Positions 48,888 to 63,200 of a stretch of DNA of 64,000 bases are shown in pieces. Positions within the stretch are counted from its first letter, which is position 1. Each line of letters begins with the position of its first letter. The position numbers and the translations under genes are program-made. Source of the DNA: Caenorhabditis remanei (Eukaryota; Nematoda; Chromadorea; Rhabditida; Rhabditidae); assembly GCF_010183535.1 (NCBI RefSeq), contig NC_071333.1, positions 13,452,587 through 13,516,586 on the forward strand, in the 5' to 3' direction. Below the pieces are notes generated by a model. The model did no database searches, was not told the origin of the DNA, and was given only the letters and a program-made list of their open reading frames with translations.

Positions 48888-51800
48888 CTAGACGAACGTG
48901 AAGTATCCATCCGATTTTCGGCGCTTCTTTCCACGTGTCGGATTGGAGCCGTCAAAGGGCGGCTTGCCCCTGCAATTCAATTCCAACTTGAAGTAGGGAA
49001 CACACGATGTTTGATGATGGGATTCTGACTCGCCAAACCGGCGCCACATTAGCGAGCAGACAGCAGCCGAGAGCCCCCATTGGCCTCCGAGGCCCTGCAA
49101 TACAACAAAACACAGGCTCGACCAATTTGTGCTCTCTGGCTTAACCATACTAGTTACTAGAGTTAAAGTTACCCCGGATGTTTAGAGGTCTAGAGGTTTT
49201 CTGTCTGCTAGCCAATATTTTGAGAAATCAAGAAGACTTGTCATATTCAATTTTTACGAAAGTATACTAAAATTTGTTTTTTTAGTTGTTTCCAGAACCC
49301 ATTCCGTTTGATAATTTCTGACAAGTCCGCTTATTTCTCAAATCGTATGCTCACGCTCACGCACACACTTAGACATACACAAAGTACTATCACGTCACTT
49401 GAAACAAAAACAGGTTGACAAGTCGAAGTGTAATTTGTTTCTCGACTTGTCAGCATGTCAGTACACTCATTTCATTTCAACTCACCTCGACTGTCCAAGA
49501 AGCCATGTTTTGAAATTGGCGTCTATTTTACTGGGTGACTGAGTGACACCGCCCTCGAACATTTCGATCGGACTCTGCAAAATAAGCAAATTAAGACGGC
49601 CTGTCAGGACAGGGCATTCATTGCGTTTGGCCACCCCTTGAAAATCGGTTGGTATCAAAATCAAAATCAAGGAATCGAGTAATCAACTAGTGAAACAAAA
49701 GCAAGTCTTGGGTTGAAAAACTCAAGAATTATAGTATGGATGCCGCTTATGCATGCATTTTCTCATTTCAACTTTTAAACTTTGATAATTGAATTTTGAT
49801 CACTTTTAGGAACAGAAAACAGAGGAATCGAGGGACCAGGCACACGGATTTTAGAATTTGAAGACGAGAACAAGTTTTCTTTTGAATTCCAGAAATGGGA
49901 TTTTGAAATGAAGCAAAGAGGGTAACGTGCAAACAGTTCAGAAGAAAAAAATACAAGTTAGTGGACATAAAGCCAAACATATCTTGTGAATACATATACA
50001 CTTTTTTGCATGCCTGACGGGTCTGACGGGTGATCGTGTTGATGGTAGGAAGAATAGGCAACACGAGGGGGATTACAAACTAGTAAAAATATGAAAAGAT
50101 GGTGCATTCCGAGAAAAAAAGGTGGTACGACTACATACAATATACTCGCGCCGTTTAACTCTGTTATTTAAAACCAAAATGCGGTTCGGACATACGTGGT
50201 GTTTATTCTGTGGAGGAGAAGGATGTGGTGAGTAGTGATGGTTAGTGGTTGAGGGATTCCGTTGAGTTGAATTGTATCTTGAAATCGGTTACAATGGAAA
50301 CGCAAAAATTTCAATCGAGTTATTCTTGCAAAAATTCGATATCGAAACTTGTGTTTGTCCGATTGAATGAGTGGTCTCTATCGACATTGATTTATGAAAT
50401 CGTACTGTTTGTAGATATCCAAAACATTTTGAACTTTTTGGGTAATTCGAAAATTGGCAGAATGCACATTAAAATAGGAAGATTTTCACACATGACCACC
50501 CATCACAAGCGGACAAACACAGGCACTAAGAAAGAACTACTACAGTAGCCGAAAAAAAGTGATAGATAGTTGGTGTTAGAGTTCAGATCCGACTAAATTA
50601 GGTCCTAATACGGATCATGCATTTGGTGATGTTAGAAATGGCAAAAATAATCGATTATGAATAAGATGAAAATGAAATAAAATCACGGGTTACGATATTA
50701 GTGTGGGTTGTGTGAAAGATAGGAGAAGAAGAGGGAAAAACAATGTGTGTGTGAGATAGAATTGAAATGAAAATCAAACTTTTGCATATATTTAGGTTTA
50801 GTTATTGACAGTTCAATGAGCAAGATTACGGTACCGTACTGTTGCTCATCTTTCTGTTTGTGAACTTAGAGCTGATGGGGTAAATGTGCAGTGCAATTGG
50901 AGAGAAATGAAAACAAAGACAGAGAATCATGAGTTGATGGGCAAATTGAATCGAATCAATCACTAAAGGCACATCGTGGTGGTGGACACAAAAACTATAA
51001 AATGGTTAGTGAATTGGGTAGGCGGTTAGGCGTTTTCAGGGGCGGGGGCGCTTTCCCTTACAGACAGGAGCTATTAGGAACAAAAAACCAACATTGATAG
51101 ATAGAGAGATAGAAGCGCTGCTGAGGATTTGGCGTCTACTGCTCAGAGACTTGTTCGAAATTCTGGAAACATAAGAAATGATATGCCTTTAGAGATTGAA
51201 TTCGTCGGCCACCCGGTTCGATCTGTTCATTGACTTTGTTCACATTCTATACTAAACTAATCATTTTTACTTTCCTTCAAAACTTCAAAACTTAGTTTTT
51301 GATTGTTAAAAGTGTAAAAGTAACTTATTCAATAGCAAACCAATCCGCAACTTAACCGTTCCTTAATAGCTTACCTTCCTGACCCGATCATTGAAATTGT
51401 GCCATAGGGCTACTATCAATTCTGTGGCCAGAATGTCTCCAGCATGTGCCGAAATCATCCTCATACAGAAAACCTAAATAAGCTTTGTTAGTGAAGTGCT
51501 TGCAAATGGAAAACATACTCCATCATATCCGAGGAATTTGTGCACAAACTTTTTCACCGACTGCCTGTCAGTGGCCAAATCTGTTGCTCGCAAATACTTC
51601 CTGATGAATTTCATGTGCTGGAAATAAGATATTAATCGCATCAGTGTGATGTATGTTGTTTCTTGCATACCTGTCCCGGTAAAAATGAAATGATAATCCA
51701 GTGGAACATTGAAACCGCCGAGACAAATGCAACCATGAAGTACCAGAACCATAGGAACAAAAAGATCTTCTCATTGAACATGTTGATCATTAGAACACAT

Positions 51801-54800
51801 TGGACTGTGTGATGATGCACATTACCCAGTACTCGTACCTAAGACATTTTTTTTGTTTCTCAATTCTATAAATTTGTAACTCACTTCAAAATCACACATA
51901 GTTACACGTGGAAAGTTTCCACTGACTTCCCATTCTCGGCCATTCAACAAATCTCTCAAAATGTGAAAGCCATAGAATAAGTTATCAGTGCCTAGAAAAC
52001 TGTTCAACATGAAGACTTGTAACACCACGTTTCCCAGGTAGAGCATTTTGATAAACACATATAATAATGTCACATAATTGGCCCACCGCTTCTGTACACA
52101 CATTCCAGACACATCAGTGACCTGAAAACATAATAAAGTGTGTTGTCACATTGTCCAGTTGATTACCTCTCTCTGTATTTCGAGGGCGTCTTCCATGTGA
52201 CCTGCAATTGTCTGCACAGTGGCTGCTCGCGCATCAGCATCCATCATTCGTGCATCGCATGCCATTTGAGTCAATGATTGCACATTGATTCCTGCAAAAC
52301 AACGACCCCTTCAATTTATGTCACTTGTCACGTCAGGTTGGGAACACTTTTCATACCTCTCTATCCCATCCCTCTCCATTTCTCTTCCAAGGTGATAAAA
52401 GTTTCTCGGGAATCGTTAAGCAATAAATTATTAATGGATCGCGTCTCCACTTCACACCTACTTTTTCTCTAGACCACTTTCTTTTTCATTCTTTTTTCTT
52501 AGTCCCGATGGAACTTGGCACATACGTATACACAGACACACACATTGCACAGTTGTGCGGTTTTAACGACCAATATCATCACTTGGAAGTTCTTTTTTTC
52601 TGTTTGGGCGGATTCTTTTTGTCCGTCTTTCATTTCATTTACTCACCAGAATGCCAATGCAGCAATCCTCTCCACATTATGCACGGGATGTAGAAACATA
52701 ACGCTTCGAGTGCAAGAACGAACGGCACCCATTGATAGTAACTGATTTGCCGCGCCCTTAATTTTAGAACGGTGTGATTAGGTTAATGAGAAATAGTGTC
52801 ATACCTCCTGTCACCGTATTCTAAAGGAAAGGCACTGGTTAACGGCAGGTAATAGGTGTTTTCCACCCAACAATAGTTTTCGGTGTATTGTTCCCAAGCA
52901 TCGGTGAACTGAGCAGGCACCCAACATTGTATAGGATAACCTGGGAAAGGGAAAATCTGATATAAACATTTAAGACCTGAACACAGTACTCACCTACGTA
53001 CTGCTTGGCAGAAACAATAATCGCAAACGCGAATATAATAGCAGAAGTGTAGTGATAATTGAGCTTGTCCACAAAATCGTCGTCGACTCGCGGATGTAAG
53101 CCCTTGAATATGGCCGCCAGATAATATAGAAGCATTCCGGCGGACAAGAACTGCAAAATGGATCACCAGCGTTTCTTCATTTGTGAGTGAATGAATGTTC
53201 TCAGTTCAGAACGAGATGTTGATGATTATGAACAAAATAAGAAATAAAAAGAAGAGATATGGAGCAGGAATAGAAAGGAAAAAAGAAAGATGCGAAACAG
53301 ACAGAGGTGGATGAAACTCGAAAGGTTTCCCTGTGGGGCGGGGTTTTGTGTGTCCACCCGTCTCTTCAACGATGAAACGATGACACGCTTCTACTGCTTC
53401 TTCTTCTACATCTCGTCAGGAGAGGATGCCTCCCGAAGAGCATATCAAATTGAATTATAATCCTTTTAGAAGATCTTCATCCGTCCATTGCCCTCTCCAT
53501 CTTGCTCGTTCTTTTCCATTCCAAACTTTTCTTCGCCATCTTTTTTCATTTAAAGTTGAAAGTGAGAGATGGTTGAGATGGCCAAGAAGTGTTGGATCGA
53601 AAAAGGCGTGAAGGCGAGCACGAAAAAGTATAGATGAAGTCATAAAGTTAAGGTTATGATGTCAAAGGACTGGGCTGGATCAAAAAAGTTCGTTAATCAA
53701 ATTTTCGTTATTTTCGGAGCCCTCTGACGTCGTGACAGAAAATAGAGTTTCAGTTAATTTTATGATACTTTGAGATCTAGGGTTCCAAATTCTCTTCTAT
53801 GCTCTATGCTGCTGGTTATCATACAGTACCCCTGAATATTAATATCCTAAATTTAAATTTAAAGTCTACGGTTCATGTTAGCACTTTTTTATACAGAAAA
53901 CAAAACAAAAAAAACGTCAGCGGCTCCTCATATGTTAGTCGAGAATATGGATAATTTGCAAAAAAAGGAATAGAAGAAAAAGAGAATGCGAAACGAAAAT
54001 TGGGAATTTCCTGACAGGCGCCGGTGCCACTGCATGTCGTCTTATTCTAACCGTTAGTTCTGTATAATGAAAAAAAAAGAGTTGAGTGCTTCAACGGGTG
54101 GTTTTAGCGAAAAAGTAGATGTGTCGGGATGGATGGGTAAGAGCTTTCTGCGGGGACGGAAAGAAGGAAATTAAGGCGAAGCTCCTGCCTCTTTTCCTTG
54201 AGTGACAACCTATAGTGTCAGATTGGACTAATTTGTATCGAGTCTTCCTCTTCTTTTTTTCAAGAGAGAGAAGGATGCAGTGCCATCTAAGAAAAAGTGA
54301 GTTAAAAGAGTTATGTGTTTTTTTAACGAAAAGAACTAGAGAAGGTTCAAAGATTAAAAAAAACCTGCAAGTACTATAGTTGAACTCACCTTTCTGTCCT
54401 TGTTGAGGTAAGTCTTTGAGAACTTAGTGTCGTGAGGCGCGGCACTGCTTGGATGAACTGGATAACGTGCAACGTGGTTCAATCGTTCGCATTTCTTGAG
54501 ATTTGTATGCTAAAAAAGTTAAAATTAGTACATTTTTCAGGAAGTGGGTGGTGGAAATTGAGAAAAATAGTAGACAATGCATTAGGAAACGTCAGAAAAT
54601 ACGATAGTTTGGTATCGTATAACGTTTCGCATAGCAACCAGAAAAACGTTTGAATTCCGACTCCCCGACGTGGTTACTTCGCATAGTGCAGACTCAAATG
54701 TCTGGTTCTAAAATTTTTCGTTGCGTTTTTGTGTCTGACTTGACTGGCATGTACATTTACGACAAAATTAGGGGAAGATACACTTGCATATACATGAGTG

Positions 54801-57226
54801 AATGAGTGAGGGGGAGGAAATGTGCGCAAAAGTATAAGTTGAGTTGGTTTCGCATGCAAACGTATTGATACCAACTCTTCGCAACATTTTTCGGGAAAAT
54901 TTTTTTATTTCTATTCCTTTTTCTATCTTCATATATTGTCACTGTGCTTCTGGATACAGATGAATGAACAAAGTTTCAGAAGAGATGATGGGAAAGTTTG
55001 AAAGTCATTTACTAGTGGAAGAGTACATATTTTGAAACCAGGAAACAAAATACTAGCGAAAACATCCTGCACTTGAACTTGAAAGTGCAACTTTTGGAAA
55101 AGAGTGGTTTAGGAGTGTCCCAGTTGACACGTCACTAATGTAAAAAACGTAAGAAAAGTGAGAAAGAGCACCACGGGTTTACCGTTTTTCTCAATCTCAC
55201 TTCTCTCTCTTATGAGCTGTTGTTGAGGTGAAAGGAGGGGGACTAAAGGGATAACACCGACCGGCAATCGTCTTGTATTTGCTTGCCGAAAACGATACAG
55301 ACAGTATTGGGAGGACAGAAAGAAATTTGGCGAGAAAGAGACGTTTTGAGAAATTTGGAAATCTTGCGCGGATTTGCTTGTGTATATGTGTTTGTGTGTT
55401 GGTAGAGTCGGCAAGTTGAGAACAAGATGAAACAACGCGTGAGATCCTTCAGCTATTGCTTTTTGCACAGTCCAATCCACAGTCCAACCGAAGCAAATGT
55501 ACAAAAAATCAGGTGGACGGTTTGATCTCCGCGGTAAGTGTAAACTAGAGCAAAGTTTGGATTGTTGTGTTGGGATATTCAGGATTGAAAAATATGGTCA
55601 TCTTAATTTGCCTCCTAATTAGAGCCTTGTCAATTAACTATGAATATTTCAAAAATTGGTACTCATAAGGATAACAATACGAAACGTTCCGACAGACAAG
55701 GATGAGGGCATTATCGCTACTGGGTACATCCTTCAGGAGTAGAATTAGAAGCGCTACCGTAAGATTCGAAAGGGTTTGGATAGCGGAACTAGTTGTCCTC
55801 TCACTCACTACGTCATGATACTGCAAATTCTCTAGAGAAGAGTCCCACAAAAAGTGAGAATCCCGGGGTGGACTAAGAGTGAATCGGAAAAGAATTGTTA
55901 TCCAGTCGTTTGGGGATGATTGCAGATTGTGATTTGGACTCCATGACTCTCCAGATGTAGATGCGCCGACAGAGCAGGCGGAGACTTCCAAAATGCTTGA
56001 CTCTCAATAAGAAGAGCGACTAACAAGAGTGTCGCGTAAGTGAGACTCGCAATCAACGCATCTTCTGAGGGCGAAACCACTACCAGTAGAAGAAGGGAAT
56101 CGTCTCTTTTTCTTCATCAGTGTATATGTACATGGCGAATCCATCTCCAACTCGCTCAAGGGGAAACAGTGTGAAGAAAAGAGGAAAGGCGAGGAGGAGT
56201 GTGAAAGTTGTAATTAAGGGTGAATTGACAAGTTGGTTAGACGGGAATGGTGTCGACGACAAGAGGGGAGTTGTACAGATTGTGCAAGAAAAAGGAGACA
56301 CTCTTGCTCACATTGAGTGAGGGATAGGGCCGAGGCAAGGACGAAAAAGTGAAGTGGGAGTAAATTGAACATCTTACCATCGCTCTGGCAATCCTCCTTG
56401 ATATGGGAGGTGGCATCACACTTAACGCGGTCTCCATCCTTCATTTTTATGCGGTAATTTCACAGATCACAATAATAAATAGATTATTCGAATGTTTGGA
56501 GTAAAGAAGTTTTCGTGCTCAGTAGGTGCAGCCAATATTGAATAGGGTACTGTATTTTATTCTTCCTGGTTGTTTCCTCTTGATTCAGGTGATGATTGAA
56601 GTTGAGAACGACAATGATATGACAATGTTAAATAGAAGTGGGTGGAAGGACGAATATAATATTTAGCTTAAGCAAACTCAAAATCTGCGCAATAGACTTT
56701 GGGTATGACTATGTCTCGGGAGCAAGGAGCAATAGGGCAACGAGCATACGGGTGTCAATGAGTCGTATGTATTTAGTATGTGCTCCGTGCGATGTCAGAG
56801 GTATCTGAGCCTGTTTGCGAGGTCTCGAGACAAAAACCTCGGTTTTCAACAAGAGATTTGATCCGATTCTTGTTTTTGAGACGTTATGCTTCTTGTCGCT
56901 TGATATTGATTGGTCTCATTAGCGGGAGACGTTGGTTATGCGTTGATTATAAGCCAAATTTGAGATCCAAACGCGCGCTAGCTTTTTTAGCTCGTTTTAC
57001 TCGTGCCGTATTCTCATTTTTCTCTCAGTTCTGCCCCCATCCTCATTTACGAAGGAGTACGGTAGGATGAGCATAAATTTAGCTTTTTGTCGGATGAGAC
57101 GAGCCGATCTTGTGAGAACCTACGAGGATTGGAGTTAACGATGGGAACTAGGGAGATTCAAATATCCTTTTTTACAAAACTAAGTAAACTCACCGAAAGA
57201 AAATGTTGCGATGGTGGTGGTATCAT
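48888..57226 (-). CDS. inx-1: Innexin gap-junction channel subunit with alternative ends
   Basis: Four-helix gap junction/hemichannel protein. Common minus-strand exons: 54509-54390, 53150-52994, 52940-52805, 52756-52647, 52291-52167, 52121-51885, 51838-51671, 51617-51519, 51473-51375, 49574-49486. Candidate first exons, both phase 0: 57226-57194 ([11 protein letters not shown]) or 56437-56378 ([20 protein letters not shown]). Alternative last exons share the donor after 49486: 49094-49049 (ends SRLLSAR) or 48969-48888 (ends GYFTFV). Products are 472-493 residues. Family marks: YYQWVPF, paired extracellular cysteines (QCWVPAQF ... ENYCW), CDFEVRVLGN and [12 protein letters not shown]. The N-terminal extension before [17 protein letters not shown] is unusual; a shorter product could start at that internal Met. 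The symbol is tentative: it is not UNC-7 or UNC-9 as I recall them, and INX-1 on X fits best. Confidence 0.93.
49575..51374 (-). other. 1.8-kb innexin intron before the C-terminal exons
   Basis: Contains simple AT-rich and GA-rich sequence and a GGGGCGGGGGCG patch near 51040. No nested gene found on either strand. Confidence 0.5.
54510..56377 (-). other. 1.9-kb first innexin intron (long-leader form)
   Basis: Holds minus-strand open frames at 55109-55504 (131 codons) and 55638-55991 (117 codons) without domains. A plus-strand ATG at 55498 is followed after 13 codons by a strong GTAAGT, but I found no partner exon. Treated as intron. Confidence 0.45.
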
Positions 57227-57264
57227 CCGGACATATTAGGTCCTTCAAGGTAAAGTATAGTAAA

Positions 57265-57272
57265 CTTATATA
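57265..57272 (-). promoter_or_regulatory. TATA box upstream of innexin first exon A
   Basis: TATATAAG on the minus strand lies 39 nt upstream of the ATG at 57226, consistent with a direct promoter for the MIPPPSQ exon rather than trans-splicing. Confidence 0.5.
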
Positions 57273-60200
57273 GTCTTCATTCAATCAAAAAACTGCCACA
57301 GCTGAATAGTCAAAAAGCGACGTTTTTGAAACTGAAAGGATGTCGCTGAAGGAAGAGCAGAAGGTGTGGCAAGACGGGATTTAAAGGGGTCGTCGTGTCA
57401 AGAATCGGAATAGGTGTGTTGATGTGATGTGAATGAGAGCCGCCAAGACAGCTTCTCCTTACGCGTGATTAATAATTCACGCGATCGACGTTTAACGTCT
57501 TTTTTGCGCACCTTATTCGCCACTGTCTTTTTGCTAATTGCTACTCCTTACAGACGATTAAGTGTCATGCGGTGTGACTTCAGACTGACTTCGTGAATAA
57601 AACAGTGTGCAGGGGTGGAAAAACGAGAAGTAGAAGTTGAGCATGGGTGGAATACGGTATGAAACCTATTTTTAGTTTTTAATGAGATAAGAGTCCCCTT
57701 AAGCTTAAAAATTAGTACTTCAATGTCAACAGACCCAAAATTTGGAAAGTTTCTGTTATAATATTTTTTAAATTCAATTACACTCTTATTGTATTTTTGC
57801 ACAATAAGAATTTTGAAAATTTTTTTACTGTTGTTCGTTCTTATTATATGTAAATCAAAACAAAATTTTCAAAATAGTGAAAGAAAAAAAATTCAAAAAA
57901 CGTGTCTATAAAATGTATCATGTTCGTTTTCGGAAACAAAACAAAAAAGAGAAGAACCAGTCGATTCGTAGGCAACATAATGCAACGAAGCTACTTTCTT
58001 TGTTAGTTGTGCACGACTTTGTCTTATGAAGTCGGATATTCGTGGGATAGTATAATACCCGTGGCATCATATATTCATTTTCAGGATTTCTATGGTTTTG
58101 CAGTTTTGCAGTTTTGCACTTAATTATTGAGCTAATATAAATTATTTCTAGTTTTCGAAAATTGGGAAACAAGTGATGCCCATATTTCATGGGGAAGTAT
58201 ATGCAAACCACGGTGCGGTCAGCTGGTTGCCTCTTGTTGTGGCACTATGATAAATGGGACCTTTGGGTCATAACCAAGTGTCAGGACTTGTCATTTTTGG
58301 GTGAAATATGTGGAGGAGAGAAACACTATGAAAAATTGAGAAGTGGGTGTAAAAACTGACCTAGTCAGTCGAATGACCATAATACTCTCTAATAGTTCCT
58401 TCCCTCTGCGATCGAATTTTTCTTTCTGCCGTCCTTCTGAAATGCACTAGAGTATAACGGTGGAAAAGGAAGATAAATGAGAAATTGAAGAAACGAGACT
58501 GGAAAAGCAAATCGAATTGAATTGAATCGTCGCATCATGAAATATTAAACGTAGAAACAGAAAATGAATGGGCTAAAAAGAGTATCAAAAATTGGATGAG
58601 AAGAGGGCAACCTCTTGGAGAATTTTTAATACGCTCCGTTTTTTTTGAAGCTGGAGGCAATGAATAGGGCAGACCTATATGAGTAATAGGGCACCCCATG
58701 AAAGAATGGAATGGAAACCAGACTTGGGATTGAAAGTACGTGGATTCGTTTTTGGAAAAAGGGGAGAAATTCGAACGAGGTGAAAATAGATGAGAAGACG
58801 TAGCTGAAATGTATGATGAATGACTCAAGAAAGAAGAATGACGATGGAATAGAAAAGGAAAGCTGAATGAGTGAGCATTTTAGGTTGAGTGACTCTACTC
58901 GATAGAAGAAATATGGAAATAAATTGAATGGCTTTCTAAAAGCATAATTTTATTGTTCACTGTGAATTCGAGTGGAAACTGGGGGGAGGAGTAGAAAAAA
59001 GGAAGAGTTGACGCAAAAATAGTCGAGGCCTGTTGTCAGCAACGTTTGCTATGAGATTTGATCCGATTTGCTATCAGATTGACAACACTGACCACCCCGT
59101 TTGAACCGCCACCACGGGGAAACGGACAAAAGACAGACAGCACCACAACCGTGTGGTGTAATGTGGAGAAGAGTTAGAAGGGGAGGAGGAAGGGACCTCG
59201 AGAAGTGAAAAGAGCCAACACAACTCGGTCCGCAGCCCATTTTTCACTGCTCACCTGTGGTCCTGTCGTCTACGTCTACTGGGGGGAGAGCTCCGCGCAC
59301 CTTAGACCTCCCGACACATTAGCGAACGCCCATTGGGCATTTTAATTCGACAGGTGCTAGGTGTCGTTCGAAACCACCGATTGTCTCTCAGATGATGTTT
59401 TGATAGGAAATCGGCAATTTTCAATAATGGCACCTAAAGGTGTGCGAACCTTCCTGCCCTAGACACATTAGGTGGCGACATGGACGAGAATGAGTGTAAC
59501 ATTGCACTGTGAAATTAAGAAAGAATATTCAAAATGAATTCTTTCATAACTAACCTCCCCTAAAAACTTGAAAAAAAAGAACGTTAAAATATTATTGAAA
59601 AGACGAAAAGCAGGACGAAAAACACGGAATTTTTCTACATAAAAAGAAAAAAGAAATCATTAATCGCGTTTAGCACTAGCACTCATTATACATACTTGAA
59701 TCAAGTAGGCAAAAAGAAGGAGGGGCACATGAAAAGCATCAAACGTGGGGGCAGAGCATCTTCTTTTTTTGCTGCTCCTTTTAATAAATTTTCTTCGATG
59801 CCACAAGTAGCAGGCAAAGCTATATAAGGAAAATGTGTTCATCCTTCCGTCTTCAAGACACTTGCAATAGTTTTCTGAAATTTGGTTCCAGTCTCCAGAA
59901 GTTTTAGTTTAGAACTAATGATTCGGTTTCCAACAAAAGGGAAAGCAAAAGCTGTCCCGTCTTACTAATGCGGACTAGTTGCTTGAAGGAAAAAAAAACT
60001 AAGAAAAGGATTCAGAGAAAGAGAGAAGGTTCTTTTTTCATAAAAAAGCAAGAAAAGGACTCGAGTTCTTGTAGTGCATTCGTGTGTGCGGCCTTCAAAT
60101 TTTTAAGTATGACATATGCCCCGTATTAGTCGGTAAGCGACTTGCGCCTTCAGAATCATTTCGTACATCTTTGGGGAAAGATTAATGGGACGGAAAAAAC

Positions 60201-63200
60201 GTCTAGAGGCTCACATACAGATTGAGGATCATAGATAAGGAATTGACAGAAAACTTAGAACATGTTATAGAACCAAAAGAAGTAGAGGGAATGAATAGTT
60301 AATCAATCAGAAATTTTGTCAAGCAGGTCCCAGAAAATATTGCGTAGATTTAACAAGCTGAGATTCTCAAAAACACAAAAATGACACTTTGAAAACATGA
60401 GGAACTTGAAATAAAAATTACAATTCTCGCTTTGTTTCATCTCACCGACAAGAGACATTCATTGTGAACATTCTTCATGAGAGCCGCCTCTCAGAACCTC
60501 TTGTTGTTTTTGATGAAAGATAGGGAAGTGATGATCTCATTCTCGTTAGCCAGCAACAAAATGAGTAGAGTTACACTTTGCACTGGTTAGACGGAAATTG
60601 CAATTTATGACGTGATTTTTATGTAATTATTATGCCTAATTACTTTTTCACAGATTCTGGCAGACTTTGTTGTAAAAGTACTGTAAAAGCTATTTTTGTA
60701 GTCAATTAAGAAATGAAGTTTCATTTTTAGGTCAGAAGAACAAATCGTTGAAAATGAGAATTTTAGGATATGACCGCTGCACTTCAGCGTGCATGTACTA
60801 AACCATTTTACGAGCCGAACAACAATAAAACCGCGGCAGCATTACGAATAGTCACTTCTAATCCAGAGTACGTGGATTGTGGATGCAAAAAGTTGGAGAG
60901 TTGAAGTTTTTCATCCACTCCGAACGACGACGACGATGAAAACGAAGAAGAGGACGATGACAACGCCAATGAAGACGATGGAGCTAAGAAAGCACTGAGC
61001 AAATGCTGGCTGAGAATGCCAATTTTGAAAATTGGAGGGACCCCCCTTTCCTTCTCCTTCTTCACTTCTTCTTTCCCAAAAGCTGCACATCAAAAGAAAA
61101 GAATTGGGAGCATGGAATTGAGAAGCAGAATAAAAAGAAAGAAAAAAGGAAAGGAGGAGGAGCATAAAGAGGGGCACTGGATTTACTCCAATTGATGGAT
61201 TTATTGGCCGACAAAGACGAAAGACAGTGCTCGCGTGCTACTTGAATGCGACACTATGAATAAAATGATGAGACGGAGAACAAAGAGAGCGGACACATGG
61301 ATAGGATAGTTCAATGGATAAAAAAGATGTGAAGTGACCCATTTCAACCGTTTTTTATTCACTCCAATTTCATTTCTAAGCTTTTTTGACTAAAACCCTC
61401 ATTTAGCCAGATGGAAATGAAAAATGAATCACAGAGAGCTTCAAAAAGTTGTTGGTTTTGGTTTAGAAGTTGGTAGTGAGGTTCCTATTTAAATACTGCA
61501 AGTTTTCTTGATCACAAGTCAGTTGTAAGACTTTTTAACAAAACGCACACAGGATATACACAGATATGAAAATTTTCTCAGAGAAAGAGTGAGGTGGTCA
61601 CAATCGGTGATTGTTAAACAAAACAATTTAGGATGAGAATGAGAAAATCGAAAGCACACACGGGGAAGGGAGGAGAAGAAGATGATTGCAACACGGGTTG
61701 GAATGAATGTTGGACAAGAAAATATACGTGTCAGTCATGACGCCAATTGTTGCGTTTTTCTAGGTTGCCGACATTGACAAAAACGTATCCCGCCGTCGGC
61801 AGGAAGAATCATATCTGTGAGCATGTCGTATCCCATTCAGTCAAAAAGCATAGAGTAGACATGATAACAACTTGTCGATTATTTGTCAGGTTGGACAAAG
61901 AACCAAAGAAAAAGGAGGTTTGACAAGCTGTCCAGACCGCCCGTCTCAGAAAACACAGATGCTGCATCATTTTGATAAGAATACTCAAATTTAAAGTGAG
62001 ACCTATCACCTTCTCGTTTCAAAACTCAACCTTGCAAGACACTCACTACATAGTATCTGGTTTCGTAACGGAAAGTGTGAGAAGAGGACTAAAGAGTGCC
62101 GCAAGGTCGGAAATCAGGTCAGAGTGCTAATTCGTTGATTTATTTGCACCGCAGAATAGCTATCGCGGTAATGTGGTCCGACAAAAACGGCGAAGAGAAA
62201 CCGGAAAAAGTGCCAGATTGAGTTGTGAGAAAAGAATAGTAAAGTATAAGTGAAAGTCAAGATGGTAAAGTTACGAGGAAGGCACGAGACTGAATGCGAT
62301 AGAAACAGAAAAAGAGGGTGAGAAAAGATTCTTGGTCCGGAATAATTTATAGGACCCATTTCGAAGGCTCATTGACTCACTCATTCCAAGTGCGCCGTTT
62401 CGAAATGTTTACGATGCAACAAGGAGATGGAACATGATGAGACTTTACAGAGGAAGAGACCCGACGGGTGGAAAAAAGAACAATGTGGTTGGGAAGGGTA
62501 TCAGTTGTAATAAGACATCTCTTTTTACGCGGAGATTTAAATTCAAAAAAATCAGAAACGTTCAAAATTTAAATACGAAAAATTAACATATAAATCGACT
62601 ATTTGAAGACTATACTAAAGTACCATATAGTGGGACAAAATGAAAGATTGATTTTTTTTTCGAAGAAGATTTGTGAATTGGAAATGAGAAGCCAAAAAAG
62701 AAACAACGCATCTATTCTGTGGTAGGTCCAAAAGTCACCAGGGACAGATTTGTGAGTCCTTATAAATGAGGTGACCTTCTTTGAAAAACGGATATATGTA
62801 CTCTCTAGTTTTGGCTTTTTGTCACTGTTGAAACTTTAAAAAGTGACGGATGAGCTAGAAGTGGGGGGCTAAGGAGGACAAAAAAGAAGAGAAAGTGGAG
62901 GACATTGAACAATGACTCTATTGTTTTGGTATAGCTGGATTTCGGGAGAGGTATAGGTATTGGTGATGTGATCTATGGCTAAGATTTTCGACTTAGGATT
63001 AGGAGTTTTTGTTCTTTAAAGAACATCTAAAAATAAGTTTTCAATATTCACTTTAGTCTGAAAACACACAGTGAGAACAACAGAAGTAGCACCGCACAAC
63101 AGAACGAAAATTCCATTCTTCCATGAATATCCTTCCCTCATTCTGCTATATGCCTGAATCGGAAACAATCCGTGATCTCTTTTCAGAAATGTATGAAAAT

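Noticed and set aside
55498..55536. Plus-strand ATG followed by a strong GTAAGT donor
   Set aside because: No downstream plus-strand exon with matching phase was found within the innexin intron or beyond.
56780..57070. 96-codon plus-strand frame ([15 protein letters not shown]...)
   Set aside because: Slightly GC-richer than its surroundings but no domain, no splice sites, and it lies between the two innexin leader exons.
61760..61810. Short inverted pair TGCCGAC/GTCGGCA as a possible noncoding RNA hairpin
   Set aside because: Only seven paired bases around a loop of about 24 nt, with no promoter or longer stem.
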